This document shows positions 24,956-37,813 of a stretch of DNA of 64,000 nt, in pieces. Position 1 is the first letter of the stretch; every line of letters begins with the position of its first letter. A model generated the notes under the pieces. The model saw only the letters and a program-made list of their open reading frames with translations. It was not told the DNA's origin and did not search any database. The stretch covers positions 1 through 64,000 of the forward strand of contig JASWJB010000253.1 of assembly GCA_032433595.1 (NCBI GenBank), in the 5' to 3' direction. The DNA comes from Conoideocrella luteorostrata (taxonomy: Eukaryota; Ascomycota; Sordariomycetes; Hypocreales; Clavicipitaceae). The translations under genes and the position numbers were made by a program.

Positions 24956-25886
24956 GGTGAGAAGGTTTCGGGGGGTGTGTATTGCGATTTGGAAGATAGT
25001 ATCACCGGTGTTTGCTTGCCTGGGTTTGACGGTTCTGATGGTTCTGATGATATGATGATATGAATGATATTGATGATTGTGATGGCTTTGATGGCTTTGA
25101 TTTGGGAGGTTTTATAGTTATAATTGCGGTTGTTGGTTGTGTCTGACACGCATATCTTCGGCCGGCATCGGGCTCGGAGGTAACAGATTTTAACCCGAAT
25201 CAGCCATCTTCATCCACACACACACTCTCTCAATGTAGTGGTGCGGGCTGCGGGTTTCGGCATGTGCGCAGGGCTGTTTTCTGTGCATCGGCTAGTTATT
25301 TCGATGCACAATCAGAGCAATATGAATGAACGATTGCATTCTAAACAGCCCGCATGCGGTGATGTGTGGACATCTCATTACCGCAGTTCGAGGCAACTTT
25401 CACGCAAAGCGAATCAGAAAGTCATGTTGAAAAGTCTAATTCAATGCCTTATCTATAGTATTTGCCACAGGCCACCTCGGCAGCCAGCGTATGCACATTC
25501 GACGACCAATATATAATCTCGTCACATCCAGACATTACATCTCTCATCTTCCCTTCAAGCATATGTCCAGCACCGTTGTTCTGAATGTTGCGACACCACC
25601 AAATAAATCGCCGTAAAAGAAAAGCAGAAAAGGTGACCAATACGCCAATATACAATACATCTGTCAAGATCTACCTGCCACTCCGACTGTCCTCGTCGCC
25701 ATAATAGTGCAGACATTATTTCTCAGGCTAATTATATTCATAAAGTGGAGTTCGGTCCGTGTATCTCCATGCTCCTATGCGATTGTAAATGCAAGTTCGT
25801 TCGAGTGAGTGTAACACCGTAATCCTGATCACGGTTGGCCGTTGCTTATGTGTGCCTCGGCTTGTCGGACGACCCAGTCATGCTCT
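24956..25886. other. Intergenic, no gene seen
   Basis: Promoter of the acetyltransferase, with TGATGATATGA-type low-complexity sequence near 25030-25100, and the 3' region of the GT2 gene. Nothing else recognised. Confidence 0.55.
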
Positions 25887-28461
25887 CTAAAAGATAAATG
25901 AGACCACAAAGATTAAACAAGTGAAGAGTGTTGATACCGTCAACTCGAACTCGAACCAAGCAGCCTGTCCGCCGAATGCAATTTTCTTGCTCTTGGGAGT
26001 CGGATGGGCAACCATGGTCTTTGGGTCACGGTCAAGCAGCTGCTCACGCTCGGGCATCTGTGGCGGGTCAATAGCGTAAGCGACCGGAGTCCACAGCGAG
26101 CTGCAGATGAAGATAAAGGTCAACGGGGGCCAGAACGCATGGGTGACGAGGCAAAGCAGCAAAGACTTTGTGGAGTCTGTGCGAACGATGCATCGGTAAG
26201 ACGTCAGGACAACAGCCACGAGCGTCAGGTAGACAAACGCAAGGTGGAAGATGCCCATGTAGTTGATTAAAATGGTCCAAACGCGGCGGAACATGTTCTT
26301 CTTCATGGAGGGATCACGCTCGTTTAGGGCAGAGGCAAGAGAGCCAGTTGGCTTGAACGCCTGAACCTGACCTCCTAGCCACTTGGGCAGCATGAATGAA
26401 CGGATGAGGCAGAGAGCGATGTAGGGCGACATCCAGAGCTGGTATCGGGATCCACGCTGCCCAGTGTGGTAGCCGGCAGGAATGAACAGGACAAACTCGC
26501 ACAGACGGTTGCTGATAGTGGCGGCGAAGCAGGCACGAATGAGCCAACGGAGCTGGTTTTCTTCGGCATATGCGACCAAGGGCTTACCCAAAACCAAAAT
26601 AATGGGTATAGCAAAGAGTGAGACGGTGAGGAGAATAGTGTACAAGCTAAGCGACGCATAAAGGAAACCAGAGAATCGCTGAGCAAATGTCATGTGACGA
26701 ACCTGGTCACCCCAGAGACAGAACTTGAGCTTAAATGATGTGTCGACGGTACCGATAGCCCAACGGGTACGCTGCTTCAGGTGACTTCCGAAATCCTCGG
26801 GAACGGTACCAAACTGGAGGGGCTCGTGAACATAGGCAGTCTTCCAGCCCTTGCCAAGCATGAGAGTCGAAGTGGCGACATCCTCAGCCAAAGAGCCAAG
26901 AGGGAAGTTGCCGATCTCATCCAGGGCCTCGCGTCGAACAACGTAGCCAGAACCGGTGCACCAGGCGACACCCATAGAGTCCTTGATGGGTTCAATAACG
27001 TGAACGAAGAAGTCGAGGCTCTGGGAAAGAGGATCGGACGGAGGAGTGTTGTAAAACAGCTGAGGGGGGCAAGCCAGGGCCATCTTGGGGTCGACAAGCA
27101 GGTGAGGGAGAACACCCCGAAGCCATTCACGTTCAGGAATCTAACGTTTGTTAGCTTTTCGGACTGTTTGGTCATGTATGGCAATGAATGGATGCGCAAG
27201 CACTTTGGGGAAATCAAGGACGTACCATATCGGCATCCAGGGCGGCCATAAACTGGCCGGCACCCCCCGGAAGCAGATGAGTCTGCTCGAGGCCATAGTT
27301 CAGGTTACCAGCCTTGAAATGATGAGGCTTTCCAGGAATTTTCTCACGGGCCATGTAGTAGACGTTGGGATAGGACATGGCCAGTCGGCTGATGGCTGCC
27401 TCCAGAGTCTCAGATTGGCCGTCATCCAAAACAATGACACGGAACTTGTCGTATGGATAATCCACGTCGCAAGCGCCACGAACCGTGTCCATGACCAAAT
27501 CGTCGTCCTCACCGCAGCAAGTAACAAAAACATCCACGGTGGGCACATCGTGCCCTCTCAATCGCAGCTTAGGTCTGTAGCGCTTCTTCATCGACATCAT
27601 GGTCCAGCTGTTGTGCATCAAAGAGGGAATAGCGACGGCGATTTCGACGGCGATAAACACCCATGCAGCAGCGTAGGTCGTTTCTTGTGCATTTTGAGCC
27701 CAGATAACACAGGCAATACGCAGGCCCAGGTAGGCTAGATACAGACCAGTGTTGGCAAAGGTCAAGAAGGGAAGCAGCGTATACAAATGTCTTCTCCAGC
27801 CCTTCCAGATCTCATTGTCATCTCGCTTGTGCACGACATCAATACCCTCGCGGTCAACCCAGTCCTTGCCTCCGGCGGGCGGTTGATCTTGCTTGAGAAG
27901 ACCGGTGAGGCTGATGTGACTCTGATTCTGGGTTCCCATCTCATTAGCATTCTGTCACAAGCAGCTAAACAAAAAAAAAAAAATTAAGAGGGAAACCCAA
28001 GTTAAACATGCTACAGCGAACGCAGTGACGAGAAGGGAGACATGGAAGTTGAGTAGTGAGTTGCTTACCATGGGGGTTGACGGACCTGAATCCGTGTGGA
28101 ATGGAATGCCATACCGAGGCGAAACCAACGAATCTATGGGAGTCTGGTGCCCCGTCTTGTAGGACCGTACGCTGGTGCGAGATGCAGCAGCACTGTCCAC
28201 GAGAGTGTGAGTATCAGAGCGGCCAGCAATTGAAGGTGGCCAGCCAGGAGACACATAATCTTCCGCGTAGAGCGATGAGTTTGGTCGCGAGTACGAATTT
28301 GGACGCGCAGGTCTTGGTGTTGGCGTACTTCCGGAAGGCCGCGCAGGATACTCTTCGATGTAGGCTTGCGGATGTTGTTGATAGGGGTGATTTGGCTCTC
28401 CACGACGTTGGAAGGTGCCAATTTCCAGCATTTCCTCCTCCTCTGTTGAGTAGCCCTTCAT
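25887..28461 (-). CDS. Membrane GT2-family glycosyltransferase (chitin/cellulose-synthase-like, three exons)
   Basis: Encodes 790 residues from exons 28461-28069, 27951-27226 and 27140-25887, all phase 0. Residues 1-131 are a disordered Pro/Ser/Tyr-rich region. Transmembrane segments then precede the catalytic domain and several more follow it. Catalytic motifs of processive GT2 enzymes are present: VFVTCCGEDDD with VLDDGQSE (first Asp), ALDADM (DxD), LAEDVATS (the acceptor-site Asp region) and QRTRW (Q/RxxRW), the last preceding the exit transmembrane helices. The arrangement and size match the conserved filamentous-fungal GT2 described in Zymoseptoria tritici and Fusarium graminearum, needed for hyphal growth on solid surfaces and an extracellular polysaccharide coat. 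The polymer made is not known from sequence. Exon 1 joins the rest as TPM-NANEMGT; an internal ATG at 27939 would give a shorter form. Confidence 0.9.
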
Positions 28462-31400
28462 TGTCGCGGGCGTCTAGAAGAGAAATCCGCCTGAACAAGC
28501 CGTATATCAAATTTCAAGACGCTCTTCACAGGATGTTATAGTCAGGATTTTGCAAAGGCCCAAATTTGGCGGACACAAAGAACCGGGACTTTGCAGTTTG
28601 AGGAATGCAGCAAGACGGCTGTGCGAAAGTTCAAAAAAGCGAATGATGTTGGTTTGTATTAGTGGATGGGAGTGGTGGCCTGCTGTGAGACAATGGCGCC
28701 AAAGAGCGAGTGTTTTGTTTTGTCTTTTCTCCTTTTTTTCCCCTTGTCCTCCGTGGTCTGATCGATTACGACCTAATTATTGTGCGGGATAAAGGAGAGA
28801 GACACGATGGTGAGGACGGAGTGTCTAGTGTCTGTCCGTCGTGCTGGAGCCGTTGTCAACCTAGTGCTGGAATGCTGCTGGGGCCAACCGATGCGGGTGC
28901 AGCAGGTGCAGCTGGCAGTGGCAGCATGTAAAGCAGCAACGGGAGCAAACTTCGAGGTTGCAGGCGATAACGAACGAAACGGCGGGTAGAACAGAAACTG
29001 TTAACGCTCACACGGTCCAAGCCAACCAAAAACGAGCGCGGGTCGGTGATGGACGTTGGAAAAGAACGTCGTGATGGATTGATGGTTAGGAGCAAGAGTT
29101 TGGAGGAAGGGGATAAGGATAAGGAAGCGCCAGACCGGAGGCAGGAGACCAACCAGCCCGCCCGGATGATCCTGGGGAACCCGCTGTGGAAAAAGCCAAC
29201 GACTGACTGGCAGAGCAAACCGCATGGCGGCGCACGCAGGTACAGACAAGCGGCGGTAGCACCAATTCCTCTAGCTTCTCTACGAGTACTTCGTACTCCG
29301 TAGCTGTTCGTAACTGCGCCCCTGCCGGGTGCGGCCACTACGCGAATACTAGTGCGGACACACCTTGCACACCACCAGGAAAGGTACTCGGCATGTACTC
29401 CCTACCTTGCAGAGCCCACGCAGGGCGGGCAAATCAGCGCATCCTGCGCAACGCTGGAGCATCAACCTGAGGGGCGCGGCTGTGCCTACCCGGCGACGCC
29501 AGTGGTGCGGCTTTGGCACACGCAGCCCGTATCAGTAGTACTAGTAAGCAATGAAGGGATTGGTGACTCGCGACTACGTGCCCCGGGAGCGCGAGTCCTT
29601 GTGGATCCGCTCCGACGCTCCGCACTGACATAGTGCAGTCAGAGCCCAGCGGTGGAAGGGAGCGAAGAGAAAAAAAAAAAATTAGGGGCAGCAGTGTGGA
29701 TTGGTGGATGTGAGGGTCCGCTGATCCTTGTTCGAAGCCACCTCGGACGAGGCAGCAGGGGTTGCTATTGTGTGCGCGATATCGTACAGCGGTTTGTTCG
29801 GTTGTGCTGGAGTCGAGCTTCGCATTTACTGTATTTCACAGATCGTATTGTGAGCGGTGCCATCATTTAGATGTAATTTTATGCTCCATGCTATGATAGG
29901 GATGAGGCATTATAACTACGAGCACAATACTAGTACAGACAAACACGCACGGTACTCCGCACAGGACGGGGGATTCCGTTAAAACCTTAAGCATAGCCTT
30001 TTTTAAATGACATTGCCAGACTCGCTGCGCTTCCCCGGCACGACAAGTCAGACACGCCGTCAATCTTGTATCAGATCCAACAAACAACCTTTCTTTTCCT
30101 TGTCCCGGGATTTGATTATGAAGTACATACTCCCTGCTCTCGTAGCGGATATGTGAATCATCATCTCATTCAACATCGCGATCATCCGTATTAGGCCATG
30201 CATCGTGGGAATGAAGAGGCTTATCTGCTCCTCCTTGCTTAAGAAGACCCGTCGGGGGAAATGAGCTGTTCGTCTACGGAGTAATGCCACGGCATTTACG
30301 AGTCGGCTTGCAATGAAAGACCTGTTCAACTATTCCCCGGGTAGTCTCACCCCTTGAGAAATCACCAGCATAGTAATAGCATGCTCATGCACACGCACAC
30401 GTCATGCCGGAGGCTTTGCAGGCGACCAGACATGAATACGAGTTTTGACAGGTTTCATAGCTGCTGGGGTTTGGGCCATTCTGGGCTGAAGTCTGGAGCC
30501 TGGGCCAGACCTTCGCATGGTATCGTGGAGGTAAGCAAAGTACGGAGTAGTTCGACCTATATTTATCTTCTTCTCGACTTTCCATACATACGTTACAGTA
30601 TACGGACTACGGCGCTGGTCATAATTGCGTGATATTGTGCAGCCTGCTGTACCACCACACCACAACTTGACATACGGGGTACCCTGCACGCACATGGAAG
30701 GCGTCTACTCCGTACAAATGCGGTCATTTTCTGCGAGTTCGCCTTTTGGTCATCCTGGGTTTAAGTGTAAGCTGCGTCTTCTCAACGACCAAACAAACCC
30801 AGCCGAAGCTGCATCAAGATAGGCAACGATTGATTGCATGTGACTCCCCATAGGAAGTACATCCAGAATCATTCAGCGCCAAGCTACGACATACTAGTAG
30901 ATAACCTTGGTTCCGGGAATGATTGAAGTGGTATGTATGATTGTTGCCCAGTTCTCCACAGGGACGATCTCTCTGGTAAACAGACTTTCTGGACGGCTTC
31001 TGCCAGCCCTGGCCGGCGGCTACTCCCTTGGTTGAGCTTTTTGGTTGCTCCCAGTCGACTCTGGGCATTGTTATTCGAGCTATCAGTAATAACTACCAAG
31101 GAATGCGATCCGTTGTACTCCGTACTCCGTACCCCAAATAGGGACAAGTAAACGAAACAATACGAACCCCAGTGACATGATAGATATTCCCCCTTTGCCA
31201 CACCACCTGCTCCGTACAGGAGCCAAGACACTGGTGAATAAGTCAATAACCACTGTTTACTATACGGAGTAGCCCGATGAGATGCTTCTAGTTAGCATTG
31301 CAGTTGGCTTCCGGCCGTGTTAGAGCCGTGACAACCAGCAGTGGTACGTTGCGTTGCGAAAAGTGGCTCGGTTAGTTGGCCCCACTGTCTGCAAGCAAAA

Positions 31401-34400
31401 TTTTATCCGCTCTCTCTGCAATCAACAAAATGCTGGATGATACCAGTTAACCGTCTTGGCCTCGCTTGGACGGTGCAAAACATTGCCTCTGCATGAGTCG
31501 CCGCGCCGTATTCTCCCTTTCGTGCTATTGGTGCCCGCTCGGGCGTCACAGCCAGGCTGTCCGCTCCAGAAACGGAGCTTTCTTTCGGGGCAGCAATGAA
31601 GCAATATGCCTCGCGCGCCACGAAGAATAGACGCAAGAAAATTGGGATCAGATGAACCGCAGTTCATATAATTCTTACGCGAGGGCATGCACCTTGAGGC
31701 AAATCAGGTGTCATTTTGACCCTGCAAGACCAACCAGCAGCCTGGTAAACCTGCCGCCCTCGCCATATTGTCAAGTACTAAGACGGAGTAGAGTTACAGC
31801 TGTATTCTGGTGTGTTGCGATAAGTGTTGATTGTCTTTCGGCATGTGCGATTTCGACGATCCCGGTGCTAAATTAGATAAAGCACCGGTTTGGCTTGGCG
31901 ATGGACCAAAGGATCCTAGCTCGGTACAGGCGTTCCAGCGAAATGCGCCTTTTGAACGGCAGTGTCGTCATCCACGTTCTTGTTCGATCCCGCGTTTGTT
32001 TGTGGTGTGTGTCGAATGCATCTCCAAGCTGCTCATGTGTGCACCGAATCGCAGCCGTCAGAGTGATTTCTTCTCACAGACAGCAAGGTGGCCTGACGGC
32101 CGTGGATTTGCCGCCGTCACGTCGTCATGGCCGAGATGGAGCTACCACCACCACCTTGAACAGAATTAGCCCAAACTTAGTTTCGATCTGCAAGCATATC
32201 CAGCAAAGTCCGGGGCCTGCTGTTATCTATCCTACTACTAGTATCTGTACGGAGTACTGTGATAGTAACTAAGGCCTGCGCTGCGCTGTCCATCGCAAGG
32301 CTTGTCATCAGCTGTCCTGGGGTTTAGTCCCAAGCAGACAGACTGAGCAATGGCGCTATCAATTGATTTGATGGCCCTCGCGGCAGTGCGCTGAGGTACC
32401 GCTAGCTATTCCGCCTATCAGACCCCGACGTACCACCTACGGACCCCGGGCGGTCACTTGCAGGTGCGAAATGGGCTGCAGCTAGCACCAGCTGGCATTC
32501 TTCGCTACTGCAGCCATCTTTTGCGATACGATCTTGCCCCTCTTTGGCGCACCCCCCTTTCGTCTCTGATCCGTCCAATCCATCCAATCCCAACTCGTCC
32601 CAGTCCCCTGATGGCAGCGAGCAGCGAGAGACCTCTCCGCAAGGGTCTGGAAGGAGGCATCCTCGCCTCGGTAGCTTCGGGAAGGCGGCACAATTACGCA
32701 CCTAAAGTCAGGGGCGGTTTTTTTTTCTTCTTCTTTCCTGCCAGTTACGGAGTACTGTGCGTGTGTGCCCAGATACTCCGTGGTCTCTCTTTATCTACTG
32801 CTACTCGGCCCTTCTGCTCACCACGCCACTATTCTACGTTTGTACCAAGTAGGTACTTGGGATACATGAAGCTGTTCAATGATCTGCTGATCAGTCATAG
32901 CGTGCGTTGTTGCAGACCCTTGGCGACCTGCAGTTTGTTCCCCGTTGTGCAGCTGTGCACCTGCTGCGGATCAAAATATGGTCTCATTACGCTGGTTGAC
33001 GGGACCAAGATGCGAATCTTCCACTGACGCAGTTTTCTTTTGTCAGCATATTGCAGCCCACATGGCTTTGCATACAGTCTCAGTCTCGCTTTTAGCATGC
33101 AATTTACGTCTCAGCGTTTCTTCTGGATCAGATCAATGCCTTGGCCCGGAGCTTTTGCTGAGCCTCTAGCCATTATTGCAAACCAATCCTCCGTAGGCGA
33201 TCGGTACAGGGTGAAGCTGGCCTCGAAGATGATCAAGGATAACTATTATGTATTAACCCAGGTTCCGTCTCTGCGACAACTCCGTGCAATTCATGGTGCG
33301 ATACATGCACGCATATCCTCACGCTGTGCTGTGTGATGTTTCACTGGGTTGTAGCCGATATAAGCTTGTTGCTGAATGGTGAGCTGGCGTACCACGACCT
33401 AGCCTGACGTATGCACAGAAATATGAGGCTCAACGTGCCAACTGCCGGCGTGCATGGAAACGCCATCGGCCTTTCCGCTGTCAATTGAAAAACCACCAGC
33501 CGCCAGACGGCACTGGCACCGTCAACAGCTTGGCGCGCTGGAGCTCTGCGCCTCCCTTGCGATTGCCTGCGTTTCTCCCTTGCCTCGATCAAGTCAAAGA
33601 ATCGTATCATTACCCGCGCAGCACCTTACCGCGTTGTTACGCAGCAGTTGTGTTGTACGAAGCACTTATTACTCGGCACAATTGTGCTGTACGAGGAGGT
33701 ACTCCCTACGGTGAAATATGTGGGCCTGGTAGCTCGTTTGCAGCCCCTAAACCCCTAAGCTTTCCCAAGCCTCCTCTGCCCCCCTTGCTCTGCCTGAATC
33801 GTGAGGTGTGGAATCTGGGCTCCTTAATCCGTAGACTGGGCGGCTGTGCTTGACTTCGAGAATGCCATCGACGGGTCCTTGGTCCAGAGTTGGCTCACCG
33901 GGCGGGACCAAAGTGGTGCGTAGAAGCAAACAAAGGGGGGGGGGGCCGTATTATACCAGTTTGCATAGTAATGATTCAGACGACCTACTAGTTATATCGT
34001 GGTTACTGTATTTCCAAGTACGGCGGTGGCAGCTCAAGGTGAGCGTGTTTGCACAGTCACCGCAGGCCTGTTCCCAGCTAGCCCCCGTCCGGTTTTGTCT
34101 CGGACTCCAGATGGTACCTATGCAAGTACCTTACCTGGGTGCTCGCGTCCCTGTGCTTTTTGCAGTGCCCTGTGCTTTAGGTCCCCGGCGCCCTGGACGA
34201 GCCGAAGCTCTTCCCTCTGTAGCAGCAGTTGCAGCCGTCTCCGGCCACTAATTAGTACTGGCTGCATACTAACAATGATACCGCGCCTGGTATCCCCCCA
34301 AGCCAATGGAACAACCGGGCTGGGCTGAGTTTGCCATGTGCCCCATATCCTCAACCCTCTGCCTCTACCTACCTCTCGTATCGTATTCTCGCAATCCGGT

Positions 34401-34711
34401 CAAGTCCATTTGATCCGTCCCTATCCATTCTGTTTTCTCTCACTCGCTTTCCCTCCGCCAGGGCAGATTAATCTGTGGCATCTTGTCGCCCATTATTGTA
34501 TAGTTGTTAATCTCTACTCTCGCTTTCGACGACTTCAGCGCGCGCCGCTCGTTTCGCCCGCAGACATTGTACGAGAGAACTTTAGCGACGGATCGTTTCT
34601 ACTCGTTGGCGAACTCCCCGATCCTCAACCTCCCGTATCGACTTGAAGTCCTTCCTTTACTTTTCAGTGTCGCCTATTGCTCGCTTTTCCCGCCCATAAA
34701 CATCAGCAGCC
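28462..34711. other. 6-kb gene-free interval dense in TACGGAGTA words
   Basis: This lies between two divergently transcribed genes (GT2 leftward, GH12-like rightward), so it contains both promoters. No open frame has splice sites or family similarity. Nine exact TACGGAGTA/TACTCCGTA words fall between 29294 and 32754, the highest density in the window. A G11 run is at 33935-33945. The last 350 bp (34360-34711) are CT-rich leader of the GH12-like gene. Confidence 0.6.
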
Positions 34712-35976
34712 ATGTTGAGATGGCTTGTTAGCGCTCTCTTCCTGGCACTGCCCATTGGAACAACCATCGGTATCTTGCTAGGGATCCAGGCCATGAACAA
34801 GGCCAGTGGCAGGCCACCTCCATTCTCTGGCGGCGATGACGGCAATGGTTTGCCCGGTATTGGGCCTATCAAGGGCAAAGATGTTGTTCAGATGAAGTGT
34901 GACGAAGCCTACGGTATTGAGTCAAAGCCTAAAGATGGTCTAGATTTTACCAGTGAGTTGGTCCCTTTCACGATATGGACACAACGCGGAGTCCCGATGA
35001 AGGCAGTTAGCGTCATCGGACGAGAGGGTCCGCTAATCTTCTCTTCAACCAAAATGTATTAACTTTTCGCAGTGAACGCGAACCCTTGGGGTTGGAAGAA
35101 GGGCGAGCCAGGCAATATCTGCATGTCGGTAAGTGATATGCAACTCGCTGTCTCCCACGCGCCGCGCGGTCTTAATTTCAACCTAAATGATTGCCAATGG
35201 TAACATTGCAATTAGGTCAATTTGAACGGAAACAGAACTTACGCAACACAATTTTCGGCTCCTATTTTCAACGCTACCTGGCAATATCCCCGAGCAACAG
35301 GCACAGGGAACAACGTGCATGCTTTCCCGAACGCCAAGGTGGAGAGCAAAAAACTCCCTGTCCCTGTAGGGTCCATTAGAAAGTTGGAGTTTGATGTCAG
35401 CTGGTACTTGTCGTTAAAGAACGACAGCTTAGCAGAAGTCACTGAAACAACTGGCGGCGATGTTGACAAGAACCATATCAATGCCAACGTAGCCATCGAT
35501 ATGTTTTTGGACACAGACCCAACAAAAGCCGCTGAGAGTGAAAAGGCTGCTTACGAAATCATGGTCTGGTTCGCCGACTTTGGCACGGATGCTTGGCCCA
35601 TTGGTAGGGATAAGGCCCTCCCGGATATGGGCGTCAAGGCCAGGCAGACAATCGGCAACACCCAGTTGTAAGATTTTGTGGTCATGAATTCATGCATTGT
35701 GGGCGTAGTAGCTAACTCCTCTATAGTGAACTTTACTCAGGCCAGAATACAGTGACCAAACAAACGGTGCTGACCTGGAAGGCTGCTACGACGACGAATA
35801 AATTCAAGGGCAGTTTAACACCTCTCCTTGACGCAATCTTCGCCTTAAACGACGCCAGTTACCCGAAGAAGACAGACCAGCTTGGATACTTCGCCTTTGG
35901 TCAGGAAGCTTACAGCTCAGATGCTAATGTCACCTTCTCGGTTCCTGAATTGGCTGTCGATTTTGAGACGTCGTAA
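34712..35976 (+). CDS. GH12-like glucanase with N-terminal membrane anchor or signal (four exons)
   Basis: Encodes 332 residues from exons 34712-34952, 35073-35128, 35216-35667 and 35727-35976; phases agree. Residues 1-27 form one hydrophobic segment with Arg at position 3 and a Lys after it, which may be an uncleaved type II anchor rather than a signal peptide; a Gly/Pro linker follows. The rest reads like glycoside hydrolase family 12 (endo-beta-glucanase/xyloglucanase, concanavalin-A-like jelly roll): NPWGWKK, FDVSWYLSL, AAYEIMVWFADFG with probable nucleophile Glu213, the WPIG turn, and YFAFGQEAY with probable acid/base Glu310. Two Cys (CDE, NIC) could form the N-terminal disulphide. Several NxT/S glycosylation sites fit an extracellular domain. 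The family call rests on motifs I can see, not a search; substrate is unknown. Confidence 0.8.
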
Positions 35977-36820
35977 ATTTGGTATCATTCACACCTTAAA
36001 GCGACTTGATTTTCTGCGGGCATAAGAACCCCTTCATCAGTGGATGCACGAAATGGGATTCCAAGAGGCGGACGACTGTGGGGTGATGCTAGTCAAAATA
36101 TGTCGTACTTGATACGCATACTTTCAGCTGGCTCGATGACGAATGAGAGAGGTATGTTGCCATTGTGAGTTTCGGTGCAGAGGCTTGAACGGCGTTTATT
36201 GGAGAAAACTGGGCTGTGTAAGAGAGGACACTGCACTTAATTGTTTTTACTTTTAACATATCTTGCCATTATGCATTAGGCAGTTACCGGAACGACGTTG
36301 TATATCACGGTACGCATTACTGAATGGCGTAGTAGATTTATGGTATATGGGACGTAAGAGATTTTATTTTGCACAGCATGATAATCATAGACAGAATTTA
36401 AACATATTACCAAAAGCCGTGCTGCATCCAATTTAGGACGGAAATACCAGAGAACGACTATCACAACGAACAGCAGCGGGCCAGGCCTGATGGTGAACTT
36501 GTCTCATTTAGTTCTTGAACAATACTAGAGACAGGAGACGTGATTCAACAAGACCCAGCACATACCCGCGACCTATTATTACTGCGAAAGAAGGTTTTAT
36601 TTTTATACAAGAAAATAATTTGCCTAAAGAAAAGCGCTGGTCTAGTAACCACGCCCTACCCATTTCCATCCATCACATAATAAGTATTATTTCCTCTATT
36701 AGTTACCCGGTACCCTTACTTACACCCCCCGCCCCCCCCAGAGCGGTGCAAACCGCAAATCATCTCTCCCCGTAATCACATGAATATTAAAAATTAGGTA
36801 CATACTCTTCATCTTCAGGT
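35977..36820. other. Intergenic, no gene seen
   Basis: Converging 3' regions of the GH12-like gene and the repeat-containing secreted protein. The stretch is AT-rich, especially around 36240-36420 and 36560-36620. Confidence 0.6.
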
Positions 36821-37813
36821 TCAGGGAAACAAAAAGCCCAGCACGCTCTTCGCCACTCCGTTCAAGTTGATCCCGCCGAGCAGGCTGCTCAGCATGCCTG
36901 CCCCCTGACCAGCCAGCTGATTCATGTCCATCTTTCCCACGGACTTTTCCAAACCGCCTAGAGCACTGCGCGCCACGGAATTAAGGTCGACTTTGCCCAG
37001 GGCGCTGCTGGCAAGGCTAACGCCTACTTTGGCGGCGGTTCGGAGAATGGGCTGCCGGGTATAAGTCAGCCACTTTTTTTTTTGGGGGGGGGGGGGGGGG
37101 AGACACTTATGTTGGCAAGGGGATTTCCAAGGGTGTGTGTCTGTTTGTTTGGACTTACACCGTTCAGGAGCCCTGCCCAGCTCCAGGCCTCACGCCGGGT
37201 CAGCCTGGCGGTTCCTCTGGAGAAGAGCCCCTGGGCGAGCTTGTTGAAGTCCTGCGCCTGGACGCCGTCACGAAGGATCTGGAAACCCTGGGCGGCAAGG
37301 TCGTTGAGGTCGTATTCTGTGGTGGTGCTGTTGAACTTCTCGAGGCCCCTGGCTAGGGCGTTGTTGAGATCGACATGACCCTTTGTGTAAAGCTGTTAGT
37401 TTGCCAGACTGTGCCGGTGTGATTGATGGGGAGGGTTGGCCGGAAGGGGGTGTTGAGACAACATACCGAGTGCAGTTGGTCTCGTAGCGTCACGGCGACT
37501 TCACGGACAGCAATGGAGCGCTTCTTCGGCGCCGCAGGCTTGTCGTCCTGCGGGTGGTTCTCATGGAGGAAGTCGGTGAGGAGTTGTATGCCCCTGTCGG
37601 CGAGGAAGGCCAAGTCCAAGGGCTGGGAGGTTTAGCTACGACCACGGGCGGTATTGAACTACGGCTTATGGGATCACTTACATTAGCATTATCGGTGTCT
37701 TGGACGGCAGACGATGGAGAATCCGCAACAGGGGATGATGACTGGACGGCTGGCCGGGCGGTCGTGAATGGCACAGCCAGCGCAAGGAGGGTGGTCAACG
37801 CTGTGAACTTCAT
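36821..37813 (-). CDS. Secreted protein made of about seven 20-residue DLNxLA repeats (four exons)
   Basis: Minus-strand exons 37813-37682, 37622-37467, 37380-37159 and 37051-36821, all phase 0, encode 246 residues. Residues 1-19 are a signal peptide (cut after TTA). After a Ser/Pro/Val-rich segment (20-44), the mature part is a series of similar units: PLDLAFLADRGIQLL, HVDLNNALARGLEKF, EYDLNDLAAQGFQIL, AQDFNKLAQGLFSRG, KVDLNSVARSALGGL, KMDMNQLAGQGAGML and GINLNGVAKSVLGFL. A KKR at 77-79 between unit 1 and unit 2 is a possible Kex2 processing site. No cysteine is present in the mature region. I do not recognise the family; the pattern xxDLNxLAxxGxxxL suggests short amphipathic helices. Intron 3 contains C17-A10 on the sense strand. 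A TATAAA on the minus strand lies at 38071-38066. Confidence 0.8.
37084..37100. repeat. T10-G17 homopolymer pair inside an intron
   Basis: Ten T followed by 17 G on the plus strand (37074-37100), within intron 3 of the repeat-containing secreted protein gene. Length may be unreliable because of sequencing of homopolymers. Confidence 0.9.

Noticed and set aside
32458..33027. 189-codon open frame in the 6-kb gene-free interval
   Set aside because: Mixed low-complexity translation with a run of Phe from a poly-T tract; no start context, splice sites or homology.
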